From Planctomycetota bacterium (lineage in GTDB: Bacteria; Planctomycetota; Planctomycetia; Pirellulales; Thermoguttaceae): 22,981 nt of DNA. The stretch lies in the NCBI GenBank assembly GCA_021784975.1, contig JAJYGU010000222.1:1-22981 (forward strand), in the 5' to 3' direction. This document shows, piece by piece, positions 8,340 through 14,739 of the stretch. Numbering within the stretch: the stretch's first letter is position 1; the number at the start of each line of letters is the position of its first letter. Under the pieces are notes generated by a model that was not told the DNA's origin, ran no database searches, and saw nothing but the letters and a program-made list of their open reading frames with translations. The translations under genes were made by a program, and so were the position numbers.

Positions 8340-9125
8340 CTAGGGTTGCGGTGCGGATCCCGGCCGGTCTGGTTCGGCAGAGGCGGCGGGTACACCACCC
8401 GCGGCGGCCGGCGCGGGCTCGCTGACTGCCGGCGACGGTGAGGCGGCCGCGGCGGCCTCCCCCTGAGGCTGGTGCTGCGACCGCTCGTAGGTTTCGAATT
8501 CGTAGCGCAGGCAACACTTCAATCGCCCGCAACGCCCCGAAATCTTGGTCGGGTCGAGGGTCGCTTTCTGCAGTTTGGCCATCCGCATGGAGACTGGCGG
8601 CATTTGCACCAAGTGGGTGTTGCAGCAAACCGCGCAGCCACAGTCGCCGTAGTCGGCCAGCAGTTTGGCCTCGTCGCGGACGCCGATCTGCCGCATTTCG
8701 ATGCGGGTTTGGAACTCACCCGCCAAGGCCCTTACCAATTCCCTGAAATCGACGCGGTTTTCCGCCAGGTAATAGACGACGATCCGCTCGCCGCCGAAGA
8801 GGTGCTCGACCTCCACCAACTGCATCTTCAGCCCCAGCCGGTCCACGTGCCGCTGGCAGACCTCGATCTCCTGCTGGGCCTGGGCTTGAATGCGGATCGC
8901 CTCGTTGCCGTCCTCCGGTGTCATCTCGCGGAGGATTTGACCGGTGCCGGGGTCTTTCAGGTGGGCCACCGTATCCTGGGAGGCCGCACAAAGGATCTGG
9001 CCGACTTCGAGCCCGCGCTCCGTGCGGACGATCACTCGGGTCCCGCGTCGAAACTGCCGCCCTCCGGCGGCTGCGAAGACCCCCAACAAACGAGTCAGGC
9101 CGTGGCGAGCGATATATTCAGCCAT
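8340..9125 (-). CDS. PSP1 domain-containing protein (YaaT/RicT-like)
   Basis: About 261 residues with the PSP1 C-terminal domain seen in Bacillus YaaT (RicT), which acts in the Ric complex that controls RNA processing, sporulation and competence. Visible hallmarks are FRRGTRVIVRTERGLEVGQ near the N-terminus, LAENRVDFRELVRALAGEF in the middle, and the cysteine clusters CGCAVCC and CGRLKCCLRYE, which could bind an iron-sulfur cluster or zinc as in Ric proteins. The last about 45 residues are a low-complexity Ala/Pro/Gly tail. I chose the ATG at 9125 (MAEYIARHG) because it fits the family start; an in-frame ATG at 9173 with a distant GGGAGGAAG ribosome-binding site is a real alternative. It heads the cluster that ends with the YCF48/CBM9 gene and is divergent from the Tat-exported gene. 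Confidence 0.87.
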   Translation of the reverse strand: MAEYIARHGLTRLLGVFAAAGGRQFRRGTRVIVRTERGLEVGQILCAASQDTVAHLKDPGTGQILREMTPEDGNEAIRIQAQAQQEIEVCQRHVDRLGLKMQLVEVEHLFGGERIVVYYLAENRVDFRELVRALAGEFQTRIEMRQIGVRDEAKLLADYGDCGCAVCCNTHLVQMPPVSMRMAKLQKATLDPTKISGRCGRLKCCLRYEFETYERSQHQPQGEAAAAASPSPAVSEPAPAAAGGVPAASAEPDRPGSAPQP

Positions 9126-9237
9126 CACCGTAACACCCACTTCAACGCCGAAAATACGCCCCGGTGCGACCATCTACCGATGACTTCCTCCCAGTGTAAC
9201 GGAAACCAGGCAAGGCGGAAAGAGAAGTCACACGAAG

Positions 9238-9266
9238 TTGCGATTCCAATAGCGGGGGACTACAAT
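9238..9266 (+). promoter_or_regulatory. Sigma-70 type promoter for the Tat-exported TIM-barrel gene
   Basis: TTGCGA (9238-9243) and TACAAT (9261-9266) are 17 bases apart. The -10 box is a five-of-six match and the spacing is ideal. The expected start of transcription is near 9273, giving a leader of about 30 bases before the ATG at 9306. Confidence 0.65.
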
Positions 9267-9305
9267 GGCGGAACCCAGCCTTCCAGCCAGACGAGGAGAC
9301 CTGTC

Positions 9306-10340
9306 ATGCGCGAGACCACCGATCGACGATGTTTTTTGGCCCGGGGCATTCTGGGGGCCGCTGGCGCCGGCGCGGCGCTAAGCAGCATCGAAGAGCAGAC
9401 CCTCTTGGCTGCCACCGCCAGCGGCGACGCGCAACCCGCTTCCACGGCAAAGCCCAAGACGAACATTCCCCCCGGCAGCCTGCCCTGCGGCAGGATCGGT
9501 AAGGTAGCGGTCAGCCGGCTCATTATCGGCGGCAATCTGATCGGCGGTTGGGCCCACAGCCGCGACTTGATGTACGCCTCGAAGCTCTTCACCTCCTACA
9601 ACACCGAGGCCAAGGTGTTCGAGACGCTGGAGCTTGCCCAAGCGTGCGGCATCAATACGATCCAGATCGATCCTCGGGCCTGGGGCGCGGTGTTGAAGTA
9701 CAATCGCCATCGCGCCAGCAAGATTCAAACCATGGCCTGCATCCCGTTTATGGCCGACAAGCGCGAGATGCAGGACCGCATCAGGCGGCGCGTCGATGAG
9801 GGGGCCACCATGCTCTATTCCCACGGCGGGGTCACCGACGGGTTTATGCGGGACGGCGGCAAAATCGAAGTGATCGGGCAGATGCTCGACCTGATCAAGG
9901 CCGAGGGCCTGCCGGCGGGGGTCGGCGGCCACTCGCTGAACATGCCTATGGCTTGCGAAAAACACAAGCTGAACGTCGACTTCTATGTAAAGACCTTTCA
10001 CAGCGACCGCTATTGGTCGGCCACTCCCAAGCGCCGGCGGATCGAGTACGACTGGATGCAGGGACATGCCGAGGACCACGACGCCAACAACGACAACATG
10101 TGGTGCAACAATCCCGAGGAGACGGCGGCCTTCATGGAAACCGTCACCAAACCCTGGGTGGCCTTCAAAGTCATGGCTGCCGGGGCCATTCCGCCGCGCT
10201 GGGCGTTTCCTCACGCCTTCCGCAGCGGGGCGGACTTCGTCTTAGCCGGCATGTTCGACTTCCAGGTGGAAAGCGACGTGAAACTGGCCATCGAGGGCCT
10301 GGAGAAGGCCCGCGGCCGGAAACGGCCCTGGCGCGGCTAG
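9306..10340 (+). CDS. Tat-exported TIM-barrel protein, aldo/keto reductase-like N-terminus
   Basis: A 344-residue protein. The N-terminus has a twin-arginine motif (DRRCFLARG, Arg7-Arg8) and a hydrophobic Ala/Gly stretch, so export in folded form by the Tat pathway is likely. After a Pro/Ala linker the mature part starts with IGKVAVSRLIIGGN, which resembles the first strand of aldo/keto reductases. Alternating segments such as CGINTIQIDPRAW and GLPAGVGGHS suggest a TIM barrel. I do not see the Tyr-Lys-His catalytic pattern of true aldo/keto reductases, so the activity is open; a sugar isomerase-like barrel is an alternative. The ATG at 9306 has a GAGGAGA ribosome-binding site 6 bases upstream. 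A reading frame reaching back to 8472 is only a shadow of the PSP1 gene. Confidence 0.82.
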   Translation: MRETTDRRCFLARGILGAAGAGAALSSIEEQTLLAATASGDAQPASTAKPKTNIPPGSLPCGRIGKVAVSRLIIGGNLIGGWAHSRDLMYASKLFTSYNTEAKVFETLELAQACGINTIQIDPRAWGAVLKYNRHRASKIQTMACIPFMADKREMQDRIRRRVDEGATMLYSHGGVTDGFMRDGGKIEVIGQMLDLIKAEGLPAGVGGHSLNMPMACEKHKLNVDFYVKTFHSDRYWSATPKRRRIEYDWMQGHAEDHDANNDNMWCNNPEETAAFMETVTKPWVAFKVMAAGAIPPRWAFPHAFRSGADFVLAGMFDFQVESDVKLAIEGLEKARGRKRPWRG

Positions 10341-10374
10341 CGGCCGCTGGGGTGGCGGGCGTTCTAGCACACGA

Positions 10375-10445
10375 GCGTCATCCTGAGCGCAGCGAAGGAT
10401 CTGGCTTGCCGCGCCGCAGATTGTTCGCTTCGCTTAGGATGACGA
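10375..10445. repeat. REP-like palindromic element of the GTCATCCTGAGC type
   Basis: Arms at 10375-10396 (starts GCGTCATCCTGAGCGC) and 10424-10445 (starts TTCGCTTCGCTTAGG) form a near-perfect inverted repeat of about 22 bases around a 27-base loop. The sequence matches a well-known intergenic palindrome spread through many bacterial genomes. It lies between two converging genes and could also act as a bidirectional hairpin, but it has no T-tract. Confidence 0.75.
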
Positions 10446-10449
10446 GGCG

Positions 10450-11109
10450 CTAGTGAATGTAGTCGGCGTCCAGACTATAGGGCAACCCGCCGGGGTCGCT
10501 GGGGTCCACGTGCAGCCGCCCGGCAACCCCGATCTCATGGTTGGTGTAGGCAGTGGTCGCGCCGCCTTGCAAAGTGACGTGGATCATCTCGGTTGGCTTG
10601 GGCTCGGGATTGCAGAAGGGGCACTGGCCGGCAGTGGGGCACATGATGAAATCTTTAATGCCCGTCTGCCGACGGGAGGGCTTCATGTAGCCCTTGATAT
10701 ACACCTTCTTATCGTTCATCAGGCTGGCCGACTCGGGAATGGGCTCCATGGGTTTGTTCGGGTCGGGTTGCAGTCTCTCATAACTGATCAACTCGTAGCC
10801 GAACGGGATTTCCCGCATGCCGGCCAGCAGCCAACTGTAACCGATGATCCATAAGGCCAGCGCCAAGCCGATGCCCCACTGGGCAAGCTTCAGCCCGGTC
10901 CATTCTTCGGGAGCCGCCTGGATGCGGCGGTGGGCGTGCCAACCGAGGGCCATGGCCGCGATCGGAATGATCGCCAATGGCCACCAGAACATGGTCAAGA
11001 ACGACAAGATGCCCAACACCAAGCTGACCACCGCCGCCGGGCTCAGGGCGCGGTACCGCGTCGTCGAGGCAACGGCAAGATCGTCGTCGGCAGGAGGTTC
11101 AGAAACCAT
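10450..11109 (-). CDS. Membrane protein with DUF4190-like N-terminus and DUF3299-like C-terminal domain
   Basis: A 219-residue protein. Residues about 24-65 hold two transmembrane helices of DUF4190 type, and residues about 80-96 a third. The remainder is a soluble, probably periplasmic, domain with the layout of DUF3299: MNDKKVYIKGYMKP, then IKDFIMCPTAGQCPFC, then GVAGRLHVDP and a final SLDADYIH. Three Cys in CPTAGQCPFC are candidates for metal or redox chemistry. It follows the ABC permease gene on the same strand after 115 bases that hold a large inverted repeat. DUF3299 proteins commonly accompany ABC transporters of the Zrg type that are linked to zinc uptake, so a metal-related accessory role is inferred. 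The ATG at 11109 has no clear ribosome-binding site. Confidence 0.75.
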   Translation of the reverse strand: MVSEPPADDDLAVASTTRYRALSPAAVVSLVLGILSFLTMFWWPLAIIPIAAMALGWHAHRRIQAAPEEWTGLKLAQWGIGLALALWIIGYSWLLAGMREIPFGYELISYERLQPDPNKPMEPIPESASLMNDKKVYIKGYMKPSRRQTGIKDFIMCPTAGQCPFCNPEPKPTEMIHVTLQGGATTAYTNHEIGVAGRLHVDPSDPGGLPYSLDADYIH

Positions 11110-11128
11110 GTTGTGCTAGGGCGGAGTT

Positions 11129-11210
11129 CGGAGGGCGGAAGGCGGAAGGTTGTAGGTAGGGCGGAGGTCGGAGCGGACAGGGTTATCATCCTTCCGTCTT
11201 CCGCCCTCCG
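11129..11210. repeat. Inverted repeat within the ABC/DUF3299 operon
   Basis: Arms at 11129-11149 (starts CGGAGGGCGGAAGG) and 11190-11210 pair over 21 bases with one mismatch around a 40-base loop. The arms are made of GGCGGA/GGAAGG units. On the minus strand the hairpin lies after the permease stop and before the DUF3299 gene, so it could limit or stabilise transcripts there. There is no T-tract for a classical terminator. Confidence 0.7.
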
Positions 11211-11224
11211 CCTTCATCCTTGTT

Positions 11225-12535
11225 TCACGGTGTGTTGGTCAACGACTGGGCCACATCGGTGCGGTAGGCCGCCAGGGCCGGCAGGTAGCCGACCGCCGAG
11301 GCCAGCAGCAGAAGGCCGGGAACCAAGAACAATTCGATTTTCTGAAACTGCAGCAACCCGATGTCCACTCCCGTCCAGTTGACGATCACGGAGGAGCACG
11401 CGCCGATCATGCCGTGGCCCAACAGCAATCCCAAGCCGCCGCCGAGCAACGAAAGCAGGATCGATTCCAGCAGAATAATCACCATGACCGTGACCCGCCG
11501 GGCGCCCAAGGCCCGCATGACCGCAATCTCGTGCCGGCGGTCGCTCATCGAGTTGTAGATGCTTACCATGATGCTGATGCCGGCTACGATCACGGTGAGC
11601 ACCGCCATGCCCAACAGGACCCATTCCAGCTTGCCCACGATGCCCTCAAACAGGTCGGCGATCACCCGGATGGGTTGCACCGCCTGAGCGGTCGGGCCTT
11701 TGTTGATCACCCCAGCAACCACGTCGGCGAAGCGGGACGGGTTAGGCTGCTTGCAGCACACCAAGATCGCGGTGATTTGCTTGGCTTCCTCGTCGTGCTC
11801 GTCGTGCACGCCGTGCCCCTCGTGTGCTCCGGCGTGCTCCTTGTGGGCGGCGGTCCCTTCCATGCCGTGAATCTCGAAGAAGCCCTTCATGTTTACGAAG
11901 ATGGCCCGATCGACCGGCGTGCCGGTGGGGGCAAGGACTCCGACCACGTGGAAGCGCTGCTGGTGCACGTGCCCGCCCTCGCCCGAGCCGTGGACGGCCT
12001 GAAACTCTTCGCCCACTTGGAGGTGCGTGCGAACCGCGGCGGTCGATCCCATCACGGCGTCAAAGGGATTTTCGGATTTGAAGTTCTCCCCCTTGCCCCC
12101 GCCGGGACGGCCGTCGGCCGTCTGGCCGAACTCGTACGATTGGTCGCCGCGGTACTTCAGCTCGGTGAACATCTCGGGCACGGTACCGACCACGCGGAAG
12201 CCCTGGTAGCTGTGCCCCATGCACACGGGAATAGCCAAGTCCACGTAAGGAGCCAACTTCCCGTCCGTCAAGTCCTCGTACAGGCTGTAGGGGATATTGC
12301 CGACCGGCTCGCTCAGATAGAACACCGTATTGAGGACGAGTTGCTCCTTGCCGCCCTTGGCCCCTATGATCAAGTCATAGCCTTCCCCGCCGCGGTGAAA
12401 GGATTGCGCCACCACTCCGTAAACCACCAGCACCGAGACCACCAGGGCCACGCCCAAGCCCATCGACAGCGCGGTCAGCCCCGAAACGAAGGCCCGCTGC
12501 TGAATGCTCCGCCACGCGATTTTCCAGAGACTCAT
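11225..12535 (-). CDS. ABC transporter permease, FtsX/MacB type, with His-rich periplasmic loop
   Basis: A 436-residue inner-membrane protein. The N-terminal helix (residues about 18-45) is followed by a large periplasmic MacB-PCD-like domain, then three C-terminal helices in the FtsX core (from about 312), including the typical MSDRRHEIAVMRALGARR segment. The periplasmic domain contains a His- and Glu-rich insert (AAHKEHAGAHEGHGVHDEHD), which suggests binding of a transition metal such as zinc. The start overlaps the ATPase stop in an ATGA (12535-12532), so the two are translationally coupled. FtsX-type permeases usually act as mechanotransmitters on lipids, proteins or peptides rather than as channels. 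The metal link is inferred from the loop and the DUF3299 neighbour. Confidence 0.9.
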   Translation of the reverse strand: MSLWKIAWRSIQQRAFVSGLTALSMGLGVALVVSVLVVYGVVAQSFHRGGEGYDLIIGAKGGKEQLVLNTVFYLSEPVGNIPYSLYEDLTDGKLAPYVDLAIPVCMGHSYQGFRVVGTVPEMFTELKYRGDQSYEFGQTADGRPGGGKGENFKSENPFDAVMGSTAAVRTHLQVGEEFQAVHGSGEGGHVHQQRFHVVGVLAPTGTPVDRAIFVNMKGFFEIHGMEGTAAHKEHAGAHEGHGVHDEHDEEAKQITAILVCCKQPNPSRFADVVAGVINKGPTAQAVQPIRVIADLFEGIVGKLEWVLLGMAVLTVIVAGISIMVSIYNSMSDRRHEIAVMRALGARRVTVMVIILLESILLSLLGGGLGLLLGHGMIGACSSVIVNWTGVDIGLLQFQKIELFLVPGLLLLASAVGYLPALAAYRTDVAQSLTNTP

Positions 12536-13203
12536 TGGTGTACCGCCGCCCGATTGAATTCTTGCAGACGATCGATCCGCGAGAACTGCTTGGCCACTTC
12601 CTGTGAGTGCGTCACCATGATTAAGGCCACGTTTTCTTCCTTGCAGGTCTCGCGAATCAGGTCAAGGATGTGTTGCTGGTTGCCGGCATCGACGTTGGCC
12701 GTCGGCTCGTCGGCCAGCAGCAGCTTCGGCTTGTTGGCCAGCGCCCGGGCCACTGCCACCCGCTGCTGCTCGCCCACCGAAAGCATCGTCGGGCGGTGGG
12801 TCATGCGATGGCTCAGCCCTACGCGAGTCAGTAATTGCCTGGCCCGGTGTTTGTCGAGACGCCGACGGGAGAACCGCATCGAGAGCAACACGTTTTCCAA
12901 GGCGGTGAAGCCGGGCAGGAGATTGAAGGTCTGAAAGACGTAGCCGATCCGTTCGGCCCGGAAGCAATCGCATTCGGCCTCGGGCATCAACGTGATTTCC
13001 CAATCGTCGACGCGGACTTTGCCGGAATCGGGCCGGCTGATGCCGGCAATTACGTGCAGCAGGGTTGTCTTCCCGCAGCCGCTTTCGCCCACCATCACCA
13101 CCTGTTCGCCCGCCCCTACGTGATAATCGGCAATGTCGAGCACGTGCAATTCCGTGCCGTCCGGCTGCCGGAATGTCTTCTTCAATTCGCGGAGATGCAA
13201 CAT
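12532..13203 (-). CDS. ABC transporter ATP-binding protein (LolD/MacB-type)
   Basis: A 223-residue ATPase that powers the neighbouring FtsX-type permease at the inner face of the membrane. All ABC motifs are present: Walker A GESGCGKTT (about residues 39-47), Q-loop VFQTFNLLPGFTALENV, signature LSVGEQQRVAVARAL, Walker B LLLADEPT and the switch His in MVTHS. The first position of the signature matches the LSxGEQQR form typical of the LolD/MacB subfamily. The ATG at 13203 has no clear ribosome-binding site, but the frame upstream has no family sequence. It is the first gene of a three-gene operon, about 70 bases after a candidate promoter with an internal dyad. Confidence 0.93.
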   Translation of the reverse strand: MLHLRELKKTFRQPDGTELHVLDIADYHVGAGEQVVMVGESGCGKTTLLHVIAGISRPDSGKVRVDDWEITLMPEAECDCFRAERIGYVFQTFNLLPGFTALENVLLSMRFSRRRLDKHRARQLLTRVGLSHRMTHRPTMLSVGEQQRVAVARALANKPKLLLADEPTANVDAGNQQHILDLIRETCKEENVALIMVTHSQEVAKQFSRIDRLQEFNRAAVHQ

Positions 13204-13273
13204 CGGACGAGACTAACCACTCGGAGGAAGGGGTAACTGCTGCCGTTGGCGAGGCGTCAAAGTCGTACCCGCA

Positions 13274-13301
13274 AGTCTAGCACAGGAGAGGAACCTGTGA
13301 A
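13274..13301 (-). promoter_or_regulatory. Candidate promoter of the ABC operon with internal dyad
   Basis: On the minus strand TTCACA (13301-13296) and TAGACT (13279-13274) are 16 bases apart; the -35 box is a five-of-six match. A perfect dyad CACAGG-N7-CCTGTG (13281-13299) fills the spacer and runs into the -35 box, a position where a repressor would block polymerase. Which regulator would bind is unknown. Confidence 0.4.
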
Positions 13302-13404
13302 TTCTGATTCCATCTGTTGGAACAATCCGTGCCCGGCAGCCCACGGGCCATTTGTTATATACGCTCACCCCGCCGGGATGGTTCGACCCCTGCACTCGAT
13401 TCGG

Positions 13405-13896
13405 TCAGCGTCGGCGGAACATCTGCCGGCGGATGTCGCGATCGGCCTGGGCCTTCTTCATGGCCTCGCGTTTGTCATGCCGCTGTTTGCCGCGACACAA
13501 GCCGAGCAAGACCTTGGCCAATCCCCGTTTGAAGTACATTTGCAGCGGCACCAGCGTCAGGCCCTTCTCGTAGGCCCGGTGGGCAAACCGTTTGACCTCG
13601 CGGCGGTGCAGCAAGAGCTTCCGCGGCCGACGAGGCGCGTGGTTGAAGCGATTGGCCTCGATATACTCGGCGATGTCGCAACCGATCAGCCAGACCTCAT
13701 CCTCCTTCACTCGGGCATACGCTTCATCCAACGATACCCGTCCCTCGCGCAGGCTCTTCACCTCGCTGCCGACCAGGGCAATGCCGCATTCCAGCGTGTC
13801 GAGCACAAGATAATTGTGCAGGGCCTTGCGGTTTTGCGTGATCGCGCGTTCGTGGGACCGACCCTCGGCGGATTTCTTGGCGCGGGTCTTGGCCGT
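13405..13896 (-). CDS. smpB: SsrA-binding protein SmpB, with apparent ACG start
   Basis: SmpB binds tmRNA and brings it to stalled ribosomes for trans-translation. Clear family segments are QNRKALHNYLVLDTLECGIAL, split across residues about 22-42, then VGSEVKSLREGRVSLDEAYA, and near the C-terminus the basic tail GKQRHDKREAMKKAQADRD. Conserved family sequence extends upstream of the first standard start in frame (GTG at 13806), which would delete the strand with the QNRKA motif. Between the upstream stop (13914-13912) and that GTG there is no ATG, GTG or TTG in frame. An ACG at 13896-13894 follows GGAAGGG with a 7-base gap and gives AKTRAKKSAEG, a normal basic SmpB start, for a total of 163 residues. 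The start is therefore either a true ACG or an ATG changed by mutation or sequencing error. The gene is divergent from the lipB-like gene. Confidence 0.9.
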   Translation of the reverse strand, partial: TAKTRAKKSAEGRSHERAITQNRKALHNYLVLDTLECGIALVGSEVKSLREGRVSLDEAYARVKEDEVWLIGCDIAEYIEANRFNHAPRRPRKLLLHRREVKRFAHRAYEKGLTLVPLQMYFKRGLAKVLLGLCRGKQRHDKREAMKKAQADRDIRRQMFRRR

Positions 13897-13903
13897 CGGA
13901 TTG

Positions 13904-13910
13904 CCCTTCC
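13904..13910 (-). promoter_or_regulatory. Ribosome-binding site that marks the ACG start of smpB
   Basis: On the minus strand the bases read GGAAGGG, followed by 7 bases and then ACG GCC AAG ACC. This is ideal Shine-Dalgarno spacing and the main reason for placing the smpB start at 13896. Confidence 0.6.
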
Positions 13911-13954
13911 GCTGTCAGCGAGTTTTGTGATAATACCCCTTCCTTGTACCGTTT

Positions 13955-14719
13955 TTGCCAACCGAACTCAAGTTACCCATCGCCGTGTCGTCCCTTTTCC
14001 GTCAATCACCATCGCCAGCCGTCGAGAGCTTCTTGTTGGATCGGATCGACTTCGACGTGGTCCAGGAGCTGCAACAGCGACTGGTGGGCGAGGTTGGCGG
14101 GCGGGACGATGGCCGGATTGTCCTTCTATTCTGCGAACACCCGACCATCATTACCGTCGGGCGCGGCGGCTCGCCCGGCGACATCGCCACCCAGAGCGGG
14201 CTGCTGCGAAACCGGCAGATCGAGGTCCGTTGGGTCAAACGTGGCGGCGGCTGCCTGATCCACTGCCCCGGCCAATTGGCAATTTATCCGATTGTCCCCC
14301 TCCGATGGCACGGCTTTTCGGTGGGCGAGTTTCTGGATCGGCTCCACTCCGGGCTGCTCAGTGCCTTGAAGGACTTGAACGTCCAAGCACACCTGCTGCC
14401 AGGACGGCACGGCATCTGGGGCCGCAGCGGACAGCTTGCCAGCATGGGGGTGGCGGTTCGCAACTGGGTGAGCCACCACGGGGCCTATCTCAATGTCTGC
14501 CCCCCAATGGGCTTGTTTCGCCTGGTCGAGACCGGTTCGGCAGGCCAAGCTAGGATGAGCTGCCTGGCGGCTGAACGCCGCGGGCCGGTCAGAATGGCGG
14601 CGGTTCGCGGTGCGTTGCTGCCGCGTTTGACCGAGGCCCTCGGCTGCGACCGCTACCACCTGTTCACCGGCCACCCAATGCTGCGACGAGTCGCCACGTC
14701 CTCCTCGCGCTCCGCGTGA
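13955..14719 (+). CDS. LipB-like protein (octanoyltransferase fold) lacking the catalytic residues
   Basis: A protein of up to 254 residues with the lipoate/biotin ligase fold of octanoyl-[ACP]:protein transferase LipB. The motif WVKRGGGCLIHCPGQLAIYP (residues 93-112) matches the RGG-x4-H-x-PGQ substrate pocket, and HHGAYLNV (174-181) matches the FHGLALNV region. However, where LipB has the catalytic Lys in K-I-x-S-x-G, this protein has QLASMG (Gln160), and where it has the catalytic Cys of NPCGYAG, this one has ETGSAGQ (Gly194). Ordinary LipB activity is therefore doubtful; it may bind lipoyl or octanoyl groups or be decaying. A Cys at 203 is the only nearby substitute. The start is uncertain: TTG at 13955 or GTG at 13985, neither with a good ribosome-binding site. 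The C-terminal SSSRSA tail is not family-like. Confidence 0.8.
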   Translation: MPTELKLPIAVSSLFRQSPSPAVESFLLDRIDFDVVQELQQRLVGEVGGRDDGRIVLLFCEHPTIITVGRGGSPGDIATQSGLLRNRQIEVRWVKRGGGCLIHCPGQLAIYPIVPLRWHGFSVGEFLDRLHSGLLSALKDLNVQAHLLPGRHGIWGRSGQLASMGVAVRNWVSHHGAYLNVCPPMGLFRLVETGSAGQARMSCLAAERRGPVRMAAVRGALLPRLTEALGCDRYHLFTGHPMLRRVATSSSRSA

Positions 14720-14739
14720 GGAGACAGGGCACTCACTGA

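Noticed and set aside
8472..9305. N-terminal extension of the Tat-exported protein back to 8472
   Set aside because: It overlaps the PSP1 gene in antisense and would bury the twin-arginine signal; promoter and ribosome-binding site support the ATG at 9306.
11414..12934. Long plus-strand open frame of 506 codons opposite the ABC genes
   Set aside because: It is antisense to two genes with clear ABC motifs, has a His/Val/Leu-rich composition typical of a shadow frame in GC-rich DNA and shows no domain.
13204..13404. Gap between smpB and the ABC ATPase gene checked for tRNA or small genes
   Set aside because: Only the candidate promoter with its dyad is visible; no cloverleaf or supported frame was found.
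13758..13961. Alternative SmpB N-terminus from a TTG at 13961 in another frame
   Set aside because: It would need a frameshift into smpB; the ACG start with ideal ribosome-binding-site spacing explains the data without one. Reads could still revive this.
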